Shown piece by piece: positions 31,421 through 39,786 of a stretch of 64,000 nucleotides of DNA. The position numbers and the translations under genes are program-made. Source of the DNA: JAJCYL01 sp965206015 (GTDB lineage: Bacteria > Bacteroidota > Bacteroidia > Cytophagales > Cyclobacteriaceae); NCBI GenBank assembly GCA_965206015.1, contig CBDBIW010000016.1, forward strand, positions 620,001 to 684,000, read 5' to 3'. The notes beneath the pieces are model-generated. The model saw nothing but the letters and a program-made list of their open reading frames with translations, was not told where the DNA came from and searched no databases. Numbering within the stretch: position 1 is the stretch's first letter; each line of letters opens with the position of its first letter.

Positions 31421-32398
31421 TTAAGAAAGCTCTTTACCGATTTTTTCCAATAACGCCTTTGTGGCGTTGATTCCAGAGATCTCTTCTCCTTCTCCCTCAA
31501 ATTCAATTCCAATGTATCCAGTGTATCCTGCTGCTTTTACGGTGGTCAAGAGCCGCTTATAGTCCATATTTGCTTCATTACCTGCATCATCAAATACATT
31601 TGATTTTGCACTAACGCCTTTGGCATAAGGCATTAATTCTTCAACTCCTTTATATCTATCATACTCTTCCACACAATCTCGGCCTTCACCTCTTGTTATG
31701 CAGAAGTTCCCAAAATCTGGCAGCGTTCCACAGTTAGGGTTATTGACCTGCGCCATTACGTCTGATAACCACTGGCCATTGGAAGAATTGCCTCCATGAT
31801 TTTCTACAATGACTCCGATGTTATGCTGAGCACCAAACTCACTTAATCTTCCCAATCCGTCAACTGCGGCCGATTTCACCTCGTCTGGAGACCCAACTCC
31901 TCGAGCGTTTACACGGATTGAATGACAACCTAAGAATTTTGCAGCAGTTACCCATTTGTAGTGATTCTCAACTGACTGAGTTCTTTTGGCATCATCCAGT
32001 TCCGCCAAATCTCCCTCGTTGTCTATCATTATCAACACATTCGTAATACCAAGATCTCCAACCCTGCTATTTAACTCAGTTAAATAGGTGGTATCTTCGG
32101 CTTTGTCTTTGAAAAATTGATTGACATACTCTACCGCGTCAATGCCAAAGTTATTTTTGGCAAATGCTGGGAAGTCCAGATTATCCAAATTTCCTGCTTT
32201 TAAGGAACGATTCAATGACCATTCGGCCAACGATATTTTAAAAAACATATCCTTCTCTTCTATTGGGATAGCTTCGGTAGTGGCTTTTTGCTGGCTTGCT
32301 GGTCCGCAGGATGTAATAATTGATGGAAACACTCCCATAAGGCTAATTCCGGTGGTGCTTCCGGCTATTCTTTTGATAAATTTTCTACGTCGTTCCAT
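31421..32398 (-). CDS. sugar phosphate isomerase/epimerase-like TIM barrel, exported
   Basis: The 325-residue protein starts with an RR-containing signal ('MERRRKFIKRIAGSTTGISL') and has a possible lipobox at 'PSIITSCGPA'. The mature part is an AP_endonuc_2/xylose-isomerase-like barrel: 'FFKISLAEWSLNRSL', 'IGVIVENHGGNSSNGQWLSD', 'NCGTLPDFGNF', 'GYIGIEFEGEGEEISG', with Glu/Asp/His metal ligands. In Bacteroidota such proteins accompany Gfo/Idh and DUF1080 genes in 3-keto-glycoside processing. It is first in a minus-strand unit with the Tat-exported Gfo/Idh. Upstream, 'taagtgttaaatagtt' is repeated at about 32403 and 32424. Confidence 0.84.
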   Translation of the reverse strand: MERRRKFIKRIAGSTTGISLMGVFPSIITSCGPASQQKATTEAIPIEEKDMFFKISLAEWSLNRSLKAGNLDNLDFPAFAKNNFGIDAVEYVNQFFKDKAEDTTYLTELNSRVGDLGITNVLIMIDNEGDLAELDDAKRTQSVENHYKWVTAAKFLGCHSIRVNARGVGSPDEVKSAAVDGLGRLSEFGAQHNIGVIVENHGGNSSNGQWLSDVMAQVNNPNCGTLPDFGNFCITRGEGRDCVEEYDRYKGVEELMPYAKGVSAKSNVFDDAGNEANMDYKRLLTTVKAAGYTGYIGIEFEGEGEEISGINATKALLEKIGKELS

Positions 32399-32550
32399 AA
32401 GTTTAAGTGTTAAATAGTTAAGTAAGTGTTAAATAGTTGGTTTAGATTTTACAATTTATGTTTAGTGTAAGGTAATTTCAAGTCTCGTGAGATGCGCTGT
32501 GAAAATCGCACAAAGAGGGTGGATATATTGCACAGAAGAATACTTGAATT

Positions 32551-32912
32551 ATGAAACTTGAACAAACGATGCGGTGGTATGGAGCCAGTGACTCTGTGAG
32601 TCTAAATTGATATTCTACAAGCTGGAGCATCTGGTGTGGTGTCGTCTTTGCATCACATTCCGGATGGAATGATCTGGTCCGTCGAAGAAATCTAAAAAGA
32701 AAGGAAACAATTGAGAAGGCAAATCTAAACTGGCCGGTAGTAGAGAGTGTCAATATCCATGAGGAAGCAGGCATTAAAATGACAATCCACCCTGACGATC
32801 CTCCGTTTTCACTTTTAGGGCTGCCAAGAGTAGTTAGTATGGTTGATGATGTGAGTGAGATACTCAATGCTGTTGATAGTCTGTCAAATGGACTGTGCTT
32901 TTGTTCAATCCG
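32551..32912 (+). pseudogene. uxuA: mannonate dehydratase, heavily deleted remnant
   Basis: The ATG at 32551 starts 'MKLEQTMRWYGASDSVSL'. After a frameshift come 'ASGVVSSLHHIPDG' and 'IWSVEEI', the UxuA N-terminus. Another segment, 'EEAGIKMTIHPDDPPFSLLG', 'LPRVVSMVDDVSEILNAVDS', 'LSNGLCFC', matches the UxuA middle, but the ~120 residues normally between the two are gone. The rest (about 150 residues) is absent and the remnant abuts a lipoprotein gene. UxuA dehydrates D-mannonate to 2-keto-3-deoxygluconate. The 171-codon antisense open frame here is spurious. Confidence 0.7.
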
Positions 32913-33282
32913 GGAATTCACCAATTTTTTTGAACCTGAGTTTTGTGGGGCTGTACCATAGATCACTCCCGCTAAATAAAATATTATCATCATATAAACT
33001 CAAGGTCCAATCTTCATTGAACCAACCTTTTTCATAGCTGCTCATCTTGAGTTTGTTGTCTTCAAGATTGTAGATGCCAACTAAATCACCTGAAGTTCTC
33101 GATACCACAACACTGTTATTAGTACTCAATTCGAAAATGGTTGGCTGAATAGATCTTTTCATTCCGTAAATCACCACTTCTTCTAATTCCCAAAGTCCCT
33201 CAATGTCGGTCTTCTCTACCGAGTCGCAACCAATATGAAAAAGAATGGCAATATGGATAATCCAATTCCTCACTGCACTCAA
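32905..33282 (-). CDS. small hypothetical lipoprotein
   Basis: This 125-residue protein has a signal segment 'NWIIHIAILFHIGCDSVEKT' with a lipobox cysteine near residue 19. A predicted beta-rich domain follows ('IEGLWELEEVVIYGMKRSIQ', 'NSVVVSRTSGDLVGIYNL', 'NILFSGSDLWYSPTKLRF'), recalling lipocalin-like Bacteroidota lipoproteins. I cannot assign a family with certainty. Its 3' end touches the uxuA remnant, so the last few residues may be acquired or truncated. It is divergent from the Gfo/Idh gene at 33429. Confidence 0.55.
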   Translation of the reverse strand: MSAVRNWIIHIAILFHIGCDSVEKTDIEGLWELEEVVIYGMKRSIQPTIFELSTNNSVVVSRTSGDLVGIYNLEDNKLKMSSYEKGWFNEDWTLSLYDDNILFSGSDLWYSPTKLRFKKIGEFPD

Positions 33283-33374
33283 AGATGACTAATTAGATGG
33301 ATTATTATTTTCCGCGTCTGAGAGCGAACGACTATAGTAATTGCACAAAGGAGGGGGGTGCATTTTGCAAAATG

Positions 33375-33405
33375 TTTGGCTTGTCTTATTCGCTGATTAG
33401 ATTAG
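33375..33405 (+). promoter_or_regulatory. candidate Bacteroidota promoter for the Gfo/Idh-DUF1080 unit
   Basis: TTTG at 33375-33378 is followed by exactly 19 nt and then TAGATTAG at 33398-33405. This fits TTTG-N19-TAnnTTTG except at two of the last positions. The likely ATG is 24 nt further on at 33429, which argues against the longer open frame from 33297. Confidence 0.4.
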
Positions 33406-33428
33406 CAATCAATAAATTTTACAATCAT

Positions 33429-34781
33429 ATGTCAACTAGTAATAATCGTCGAGGCTTTATAAAGAAGTTAGGCCTGTCGACTGCCGCATTATCAGTGGGT
33501 ACTTCTTCTTTGGTAGCAAAAGGTAAATCTGTTTCATATTTAAAAAGGTCAAATGGGCTTGGTGCTGTCGATGAAATTCGAATTGCATTAATTGGTGCTG
33601 GTGGTATGGGCACAGAAGATACTAATACGGCCCTCAAGCATGACGGAGTGAAGCTGGTAGCAGTGTGTGATCTTTATGAAGGACGCCGGAAAATTGCTCA
33701 GAAAAAGTGGGGACCGGATCTGTTCCTAACAGATGATCACAAGGAAATCTTAAAAAGAAATGATGTTGATGCTGTAATAATTGGCACACCTGACCATTGG
33801 CATAAAGAGATATCAATCGATGCCTTGAATGCAGGAAAACATGTCTATTGTGAGAAACCAATGGTTCATTCGGTAACTCAGGGTATGGATTTGATTAATG
33901 CCTGGAAAAAGTCAGGTAAAATATTTCAGGTAGGTAGTCAGGGATTGTCTTCACTTGGTAACGAAAAGGCAAAACAACTTCTAGCTGAAGGAGCAATTGG
34001 AGATTTAAATTATGCTGAAGGCTTCTGGGCCCGACATTCACCAACTGGTGCATGGCAGTACGCCATTCCAGGCGATGCCTCTGAAAAGACTGTCAACTGG
34101 AAAAGATATATTTCCAACACTACCAGCAGAAAATTTGATTCAATGAGATTTTTCCGTTGGAGAAATTACCAGGATTACGGTACCGGTATGTCGGGTGATT
34201 TGTTTGTTCACCTCTTCTCCAGTCTTCATTTTATAACTAATTCTATTGGCCCAAATCAAGTGAGTGCCATGGGAGGACTGCGATATTGGAAAGATGGTAG
34301 AGAAGTGCCGGATGTGATGCTGGGAACGTTCCAATATCCTGATTCTGAACAACACCCTGGATTTAACCTTTCGTTGAGATGCAATTTTGTAGACGGCACA
34401 AGTGGAACCACATATTTGAGAATTGTGGGAAGTGAGGGTTCTATGGATGTCAAATGGGAAGAAGTTGTATTGAAAAGAAATACGAGACAATCTTCTGACG
34501 ATCCCTTCATGAATGCAAAATCATCAGAAAGTTCTGCCTACTCCGATAGAAAGAAAATGCTCCCTCCGGGAGAAATTTCATTCAAAGCGGAAGACGGGTG
34601 GAAAGGTGCTCATTACGATCACTTTGCTAACTGGTTTAACGCTATTCGAACAGGAGGTAGTGTGATTGAGGATCCTGTTTTCGGATTTAGGGCAGCGGCA
34701 CCTGCACTTTTGTGTAACGACAGTTACAATCAGAATCAATTCATCGATTGGGATCCCGTTAATATGAAAGTTGTTAGTTAA
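33429..34781 (+). CDS. Tat-exported Gfo/Idh/MocA oxidoreductase
   Basis: The start is set at 33429, where a twin-arginine signal begins ('NNRRGFIKKLGLSTAALSVG'). The open frame extends 44 codons upstream but has no signal there. The 450-residue product has 'EIRIALIGAGGMGTEDTNTA' (dinucleotide binding), 'AVIIGTPDHWHKEISIDALN', 'HVYCEKPMVHSVTQGMDLIN' and 'RFFRWRNYQDYGTGMSGDLF'. It is a paralogue of the protein encoded at 29993-31387 and ends in the same motif, 'DWDPVNMK'. It overlaps the downstream DUF1080 frame. A role in periplasmic 3-oxidation of glycosides before cleavage by DUF1080 is inferred from this arrangement. Confidence 0.87.
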   Translation: MSTSNNRRGFIKKLGLSTAALSVGTSSLVAKGKSVSYLKRSNGLGAVDEIRIALIGAGGMGTEDTNTALKHDGVKLVAVCDLYEGRRKIAQKKWGPDLFLTDDHKEILKRNDVDAVIIGTPDHWHKEISIDALNAGKHVYCEKPMVHSVTQGMDLINAWKKSGKIFQVGSQGLSSLGNEKAKQLLAEGAIGDLNYAEGFWARHSPTGAWQYAIPGDASEKTVNWKRYISNTTSRKFDSMRFFRWRNYQDYGTGMSGDLFVHLFSSLHFITNSIGPNQVSAMGGLRYWKDGREVPDVMLGTFQYPDSEQHPGFNLSLRCNFVDGTSGTTYLRIVGSEGSMDVKWEEVVLKRNTRQSSDDPFMNAKSSESSAYSDRKKMLPPGEISFKAEDGWKGAHYDHFANWFNAIRTGGSVIEDPVFGFRAAAPALLCNDSYNQNQFIDWDPVNMKVVS

Positions 34782-35559
34782 AAATAGAAGCCCTGAAGTC
34801 TCAAAACGAAAAGAAATTAAAACAAAATCGACATTGATACGATTAATTACTGCATTAGCCACAATCACCCTTTTGGGGTGTAGTTCGTCGAAAGAAAAGG
34901 CGTCATCAGAAACAACAACCGGGACTCAGTCAGTTATCGAGAAATGGACGTCGTTGTTTGACGGATCTTCGACGGACGGCTGGAGAGGTTATAATGCCAC
35001 CACTCTTCCCGCTAATTGGATTATCGAAGATGGTGCTCTGAAATCTTTGGGCACAGGGGGTGATCTGGGAGGAGATATCGTCTACGGCAATAGACAATTT
35101 GACAATTTTGAATTGAAGCTGGAGTGGAAAATAAGTGAGGGTGGTAACAGTGGTATTTTTTACCACGTCGTAGAGGGTGACAAGTACAAAGCACCTTACG
35201 AGACAGCACCAGAATATCAAGTACTCGACGACATCGGTTTTCCTGAACCTATTGAAGATTGGCAGAAGGTGGGGGCAGACTACGCTATGTACGTTCCTGA
35301 TGCGACCAAGAAGAAAGTTAAGCCTGCTGGTGAATGGAATACGTCAAGAATTTACTTTACAGAAGAAAAGGCTGAGTACTGGCTAAATGGTCAGAAGCTA
35401 CTGGAGTTTGTCCCATGGTCAGAAGATTGGCAAACCCGCAGAAATAGTGGTAAATGGGATGACTATCCAGACTATGGTTTGGCGAAAACTGGCCTTATCG
35501 GAATCCAGGATCATGGAAGTTTTATCTGGTATAAGAACATAATGATTAGAGAACTGTAA
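34771..35559 (+). CDS. DUF1080 (3-keto-disaccharide hydrolase) lipoprotein
   Basis: The product has at most 262 residues. A lipoprotein signal ('LIRLITALATITLLGCSSSK') is followed by a LamG/concanavalin-like DUF1080 domain: 'WTSLFDGSSTDGWRGYNATT', 'LKLEWKISEGGNSGIFYHVV', 'PEYQVLDDIGF', 'RIYFTEEKAEYWLNGQKLLE', 'GLIGIQDHGSFIWYKNIMIR'. Members were named 3-keto-disaccharide hydrolases after work in Bacteroides. No ATG is present at the expected signal start; the frame opens with TTG inside the end of the Gfo/Idh gene, and an ATT stands just before 'KTKSTLIRL'. The true start is uncertain, perhaps coupled. The stop overlaps the next ATG. Confidence 0.82.
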   Translation: MLVKNRSPEVSKRKEIKTKSTLIRLITALATITLLGCSSSKEKASSETTTGTQSVIEKWTSLFDGSSTDGWRGYNATTLPANWIIEDGALKSLGTGGDLGGDIVYGNRQFDNFELKLEWKISEGGNSGIFYHVVEGDKYKAPYETAPEYQVLDDIGFPEPIEDWQKVGADYAMYVPDATKKKVKPAGEWNTSRIYFTEEKAEYWLNGQKLLEFVPWSEDWQTRRNSGKWDDYPDYGLAKTGLIGIQDHGSFIWYKNIMIREL

Positions 35560-35893
35560 TGAACCGCATCACAATATTCGCCATTGCATTATTACGTGTA
35601 TGTCCTTCTTTCGCTCAAAAGAAAGCACTTTTTAATGGGAATAATTTGGACGGATGGACCGTTTACGGTACCGAAAAGTGGTACGTAGAGGATGGCTACT
35701 GATTTCTGAAAGTGGCCCGGATGTCGAATATGGCGATTTGGGGACAAAAGAAACCTTCAAAAATTTCGAATTGACTGCCGAGTTTAAGCAGGAAACTGGC
35801 GGCAATAGCGGCATCTTCTTCAGATCGTCAATTGAAGGACCAAAATCACAGGGTGGCAGGCAGAAGTTGGACCTCTGGTTTTGGATACGGCTG
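35559..35893 (+). pseudogene. second DUF1080 protein, frameshifted and 3'-truncated
   Basis: An ATG overlapping the previous stop begins a signal peptide ('TIFAIALLRVCPSFAQKKA') and 'LFNGNNLDGWTVYGTEKWYV'. A frameshift near 35697 leads to 'LISESGPDVEYGDLGTKETF', then 'ELTAEFKQETGGNSGIFF'. After a further shift, 'SGFGYGWGPS' joins a serine-hydrolase remnant at about 35893. The C-terminal half of DUF1080 is missing. It was presumably co-transcribed with the intact paralogue. Confidence 0.65.
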
Positions 35894-36650
35894 GGGGCCA
35901 AGTAGTAACGTCGATTCTCTATACAATGTTTTGGAAATAATGGCGAGTAAAGATTTAGATGATTTTTATAGTCGTGTAAAGAAGATACCTCTCTACAGTC
36001 AACCTGGAACGAAATGAAGATATGGTATATCCACTGATTTTGCTGGTTACTTGGTGGAGAAAATATCAGGCATGAATCTGAGAGAATATGTTCAAGAAAA
36101 TATACTTGGTCCTTTAGGGATGAAAGACACTGATTTTTTTGCCCCGAATGATAAAAAGGATCGTTTCGCTCCCACCTATGGGTAAATGAAAATGGAACTC
36201 TTAAAGTTCTTGAAATGTCAGCTCATGGTAGCCTGGAGTCAAAAGCGTTCTTTAGTAGGGGGGGGGGTGCTGCCCACAGCGGCAGATTATCTGAAATGCT
36301 CTGGAATGGTGGAGAGCTTAATGGGAAAAGAATACTGGGGCGCAAAACGATAGAATTGATGACGTCAGACCATTCGATGGATTTTGAGCATGGGGAGGAC
36401 CTGTCGAATTGCCAAATAGTGGTACCGGTTTTGGACTTGGATTCCCTGTGGTAAAAATGTGCCTCAGAGTGGCATCATAAGATCTAAAGGGCTGTATGGC
36501 TGGTCAGGACTTGCCGGTACTTATTTCCGGATTGATCCTGAAGAAGATCTTATCATTATGATGATGATCCAACTAATACCTAATGGTCATTTACCACTTA
36601 GAGATGAATTTAGGAACATAATATATTCATCATTAATTGACGAAAATTGA
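35893..36650 (+). pseudogene. class C beta-lactamase-type serine hydrolase, decayed
   Basis: Coding blocks in different frames spell a serine-hydrolase (Beta-lactamase/EstB) C-terminal half: 'YGISTDFAGYLVEKISGMNL', 'ENILGPLGMKDTDFF', 'MLWNGGELNGKRILGRKTIE', 'SKGLYGWSGLAGTYFRIDPE', 'LPLRDEFRNIIYSSLIDEN'. The N-terminal SxxK nucleophile region is absent. A stop at 36015-36017 replaces the Trp expected before 'RYGISTDF', and a G10 run (36258-36267) coincides with a frame change. Such proteins are often esterases or peptidases rather than beta-lactamases. It is not functional. Confidence 0.65.
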
Positions 36651-36659
36651 TATTGAAGC

Positions 36660-36965
36660 AGAGTGGATAAAATTTGAAAATGAAGCTGCACAAATCCCTT
36701 CTTTTAGCTTCAACTGGTGGCCTGCTAATCTTAATGCTATTTTGGGTGTTTTCTTTTTCCACATCTGTCATTGAACTTAAATAAGTGCTGGCATTAATTC
36801 TATCTTTATCACCAATAAGGTGACTTAAGTTTAAGGCTTCCATCATAGAATTTGGCACTTGAATTGTTCAATTCACTATTGTCGGATAAACTCAATGCCC
36901 AATCCGAATAGGAGGCCCTTCCCGAAAAAGAATAAGTAATCACTCCCTTTTTTATGGGGCCTTCT
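36660..36965 (-). pseudogene. TonB-dependent receptor barrel fragment
   Basis: Two minus-strand frames together read 'GPIKKGVITYSFSGRASYSD', 'SDNSELNNSSAKFYDGSLKL', then 'LIGDKDRINASTYLSSMTDV'. This is the typical start of a receptor barrel after the plug (GPI-K...SGR..Y.D...S..FYD...K). Nothing of the plug or the rest of the barrel remains. Its upstream end is fused to the kdgK remnant. Confidence 0.5.
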
Positions 36966-37256
36966 GCGCCTAGTCTACTCGCAAATAGACCCAATCCACT
37001 TCTAATGTTATGGTTAAAAGATCTCCTTCAGTGTCTACACCAAGTTGATTCAGTTGATTTATTGCGGTTTGAGCCAAATTGTTTTCTGGTAAGCAAATAG
37101 CAAACGAAGCTTTGGGATTAAGGTGTGCAAGTGACACTGCGACATTTTCTTCGCTACCTGCAAGGCAAATATCCTATGAGCTAGCTTGACTAAATTTCAG
37201 AGCATTAGGTGTGGTAAATCTCCACATTATTTCACCAAATGTAAGAATTTACTCAT
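36965..37256 (-). pseudogene. kdgK: 2-keto-3-deoxygluconate kinase, N-terminal remnant
   Basis: The ATG at 37256 overlaps the SDR stop (ATGA). After a single-base loss the frame reads 'ILTFGEIMWRFTTPNALKFS', then past an in-frame stop 'GSEENVAVSLAHLNPKASFA', 'ICLPENNLAQTAINQLNQLG', 'VDTEG'. These are the first ~90 residues of PfkB-family KDG kinase, which phosphorylates 2-keto-3-deoxygluconate. The remainder, including the GAGD catalytic motif, is deleted. With the uxuA remnant it shows that the hexuronate route is broken. Confidence 0.65.
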
Positions 37257-38071
37257 ACGCCGCTGAAACTGTTAAATCCCCCATCAATATTAATCACCTC
37301 TCCCGTTACGAATTTGGAAGCATCGCTGGCAAGGTATATAGCAGCCCCGGCAACTTCATCAGCATTTCCAAATCGACCCATTGGCGTGTTATTGACTATC
37401 AATTGGCCTCTCTCAGTGAGGCTTCCATCATCATTCAGTAGCAGGTGTCGGTTTTGTTCGCCTACAAAAAAACCTGGTCTGATGGTGTTTACTCTCAGAC
37501 CCTCTCCATACTTGCTGGCCAACTCAACCGCGAGCCAACGGGTGAAGTTCTCAGCTGCTGCCTTGCTTGCAGCATATCCCATGGCTCTGGAGATGGCACG
37601 GGGTACCGCCATAGATCCAATATTAATGATGGAACCGGATCGCTGCTTACTCATTACTTCTCCAAATACCTGAGTCGGTATGATTGTGCCAAACAGGTTG
37701 AGGTCCACCACATATTTATGTGCATCAAGTGGTTTTTCAAAAAAGGATTCATCAGGATTTACTATAGCACCCTTGACAGCACCTCCGGCTGCATTTACGA
37801 GTATGTCTATTGTACCGTACTGATCCAGAATGGTATTATTAGCAACTCTAAGCTCTTCAGCCTTCATGACGTCTACAGGAATGCCAAGGGATTCAAAGCC
37901 CATTTTATGTATTTCCTGAACACGAGTATTGACGGTTTTGGCATTGCGTCCGAGAATAACTGTTTTTGCTCCTGCGCTAGCTAGTGCTTTTGCCATAGCA
38001 CCTCCAAGAACGCCATTACCACCTGTAACAATGGCCACCTTGCCATCTAATCGAAAAAAATCTATTCCCAT
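37253..38071 (-). CDS. SDR family oxidoreductase (D-fructuronate/D-mannonate oxidoreductase-like)
   Basis: The 272-residue short-chain dehydrogenase has 'KVAIVTGGNGVLGGAMAKAL' (TGxxxxxG cofactor motif), 'DILVNAAGGAVKGAI' (NAAG), the catalytic S...Y..K in 'GSIINIGSMAVPRAISRAMG' and 'YAASKAAAENFTRWL', and the C-terminal 'YLASDASKFVTGEVINIDGG'. The inserted 'RPGFFVGEQNRHLLLNDDGS' resembles SDRs encoded beside uxuA and kdgK that interconvert fructuronate and mannonate. It is directly followed by the broken kdgK, so it is probably an intact relic of a hexuronate operon. Confidence 0.83.
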   Translation of the reverse strand: MGIDFFRLDGKVAIVTGGNGVLGGAMAKALASAGAKTVILGRNAKTVNTRVQEIHKMGFESLGIPVDVMKAEELRVANNTILDQYGTIDILVNAAGGAVKGAIVNPDESFFEKPLDAHKYVVDLNLFGTIIPTQVFGEVMSKQRSGSIINIGSMAVPRAISRAMGYAASKAAAENFTRWLAVELASKYGEGLRVNTIRPGFFVGEQNRHLLLNDDGSLTERGQLIVNNTPMGRFGNADEVAGAAIYLASDASKFVTGEVINIDGGFNSFSGV

Positions 38072-38142
38072 CCGCTAAATATATCTAAAGATTGGAATGT
38101 ATAACTATTGAAAATCGATTAAGGGCACCATTAAAGTGCTAA

Positions 38143-39729
38143 TCACTTTCCCCACGGAACCCGTTCGGATGGGTAATAATCAATTTCTTTAGCTTCAAAA
38201 CTTTCCCTGTGGGCGGCAAGTCTTACTTTATAGTCGTCCCAATTTCTTAATGATAGAGGAGTCCACCCTATCTCGGCATAACCGGGAAGTCTGGGAAAAG
38301 TAAGGTATTCGATATCATCCATGTTGGTAATCGTCTCACCCCACAATGGAGCCTCCAAACCAATGACATTTTCCCGACCTATACCTGGAACTATCGTAGA
38401 AGGATCCCAGTTGTACCCGTCATCGACTTCAATGTAAGCTGCCCAATTATAACCTATTCTTGATGCTGAATCATATTTCATATCAATATAAGATTTAGTT
38501 GCCGGAGACATAATGAGTTTAGCCCCCTTACCCACAGCTTCTTTTGCAAAATCCTCACTGTTCCAAAGCTGAACGACTGTTCCTGATTCCAGAGTTGCTT
38601 GAGCAGTTTCATCCCAACCGATCACTTGCTTTCCATGGGATTTTACAATTTTCTGAGTTCGTTCAATAAATGATAAATAGTCTTCCTTTTCTGTTGAGTG
38701 ACTCTCATCACCTCCGATGTGAATGTACGGACCGGGTGTAATGGCGGCCAATTCCCTGATCACATCATTCACTATTTGATAAGTCGTCTCCTGGTCTGTA
38801 CATAGGGTACTAAAACCGACCTCTGTTCCAGTGTATAACCCGGGATACTCCATTGACATCTCTTCCAGTGATGCAGTAAGACGGGCTTGGCCACCACAGC
38901 TCAATTCAGGGTAGGAGGCCAGGGCGGCTTGAGTGTGGCCGGGCATGTCAATCTCAGGTATAATCATGATATGACGGTCAGCCGCATACTTTACGATTCC
39001 AATGTAATCTGCCTGAGTAAAGTAACCCCCCTTGCCACCACCTACTTCCGTTAGCCCGCCATACTCCGCAAGCTTGGGCCAGGACTTTATCTCAATTCTC
39101 CAACCCTGATCATCCGAGAGATGTAGGTGCAGAACATTCATTTTGTAGTACGTGAGAAAATCAATGTATCTCTTTACCGACTTGACATCGAAGAAATGGC
39201 GAGCAACATCCAGCATGCTTCCCCTATAGCCATATTCCGGCGAATCAGTGATTATACCGGTTGCGACTTCTATTTTTTCTTGTGACCTGGCTGATACTAA
39301 TTGAAGGAGGGTCTGTATGCCACGAAAAACTCCTTGGGTACCATTTCCTGATAAGACAATTTGGTCCTCAGCAATCTTTAGTTGATAGCCTTCTTCTCCC
39401 AACTCGGTATCATTTATCGTCTTCAACAAGATCGCTCCTGACTCTGGCTTGTCCTTATCGGAAACAACTTCCAGGTCAAGTCCGACAGTTTCATTGATTT
39501 GCTGGCTCAGAAATTGACCATTAAAGCCATGTTTCTCAATGTCTACTACATATATTTTGGTTTCAGCATTTAAATTAAAGGAACTTCCAGTGGCTGTAAT
39601 TGACCTTGGTTTGGGGATAATACTTTCTTTGCCCAGATCCTTTGATGTTCTATTATCACAAGATGCAATTACGGATAGTGCGATTAAACGAATACAATAA
39701 AAGAGGTAGATGGATGATTTACTTCGCAT
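38143..39729 (-). CDS. GH20 beta-N-acetylhexosaminidase
   Basis: The start is set at 39729, where a lipoprotein-type signal begins ('IYLFYCIRLIALSVIASCDN'). The open frame extends 23 codons upstream without signal character. The 528-residue product has the GH20b domain ('IIPKPRSITATGSSFNLNAE') and the catalytic barrel: 'YGYRGSMLDVARHFFDVKSV', 'MNVLHLHLSDDQGWRIEIKS', 'IIPEIDMPGHTQAALASYPE', and the Asp-Glu pair in 'YIHIGGDESHS'. It would release terminal GlcNAc or GalNAc from chitooligosaccharides or glycans at the cell surface or periplasm. The product could enter the NagB/ROK route encoded at 11.7-16.6 kb. It appears intact. Confidence 0.92.
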   Translation of the reverse strand: MRSKSSIYLFYCIRLIALSVIASCDNRTSKDLGKESIIPKPRSITATGSSFNLNAETKIYVVDIEKHGFNGQFLSQQINETVGLDLEVVSDKDKPESGAILLKTINDTELGEEGYQLKIAEDQIVLSGNGTQGVFRGIQTLLQLVSARSQEKIEVATGIITDSPEYGYRGSMLDVARHFFDVKSVKRYIDFLTYYKMNVLHLHLSDDQGWRIEIKSWPKLAEYGGLTEVGGGKGGYFTQADYIGIVKYAADRHIMIIPEIDMPGHTQAALASYPELSCGGQARLTASLEEMSMEYPGLYTGTEVGFSTLCTDQETTYQIVNDVIRELAAITPGPYIHIGGDESHSTEKEDYLSFIERTQKIVKSHGKQVIGWDETAQATLESGTVVQLWNSEDFAKEAVGKGAKLIMSPATKSYIDMKYDSASRIGYNWAAYIEVDDGYNWDPSTIVPGIGRENVIGLEAPLWGETITNMDDIEYLTFPRLPGYAEIGWTPLSLRNWDDYKVRLAAHRESFEAKEIDYYPSERVPWGK

Positions 39730-39753
39730 GTCAGGTATCTGTTTTATCAAGGG

Positions 39754-39786
39754 CAAAATTAGAATCCTGGAATTCTGGATACCAAT
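39754..39786 (-). promoter_or_regulatory. possible promoter of the hexosaminidase gene
   Basis: On the minus strand TAATTTTG (39761-39754) matches the -7 box TAnnTTTG perfectly. A weak TTGG-type -33 element lies about 21 nt upstream. The ATG at 39729 follows 25 nt later. The -33 match is poor. The ~270 nt further upstream (39790-40060) hold nothing I recognise. Confidence 0.35.

Noticed and set aside
32478..32993. 171-codon minus-strand open frame
   Set aside because: It runs antisense to the recognisable uxuA remnant and across the lipoprotein 3' end; composition and sequence look non-coding.
33297..33428. Longer N-terminus for the Gfo/Idh protein starting at 33297
   Set aside because: The extension has no signal or family similarity; a twin-arginine signal and a promoter-like sequence both point to the ATG at 33429.
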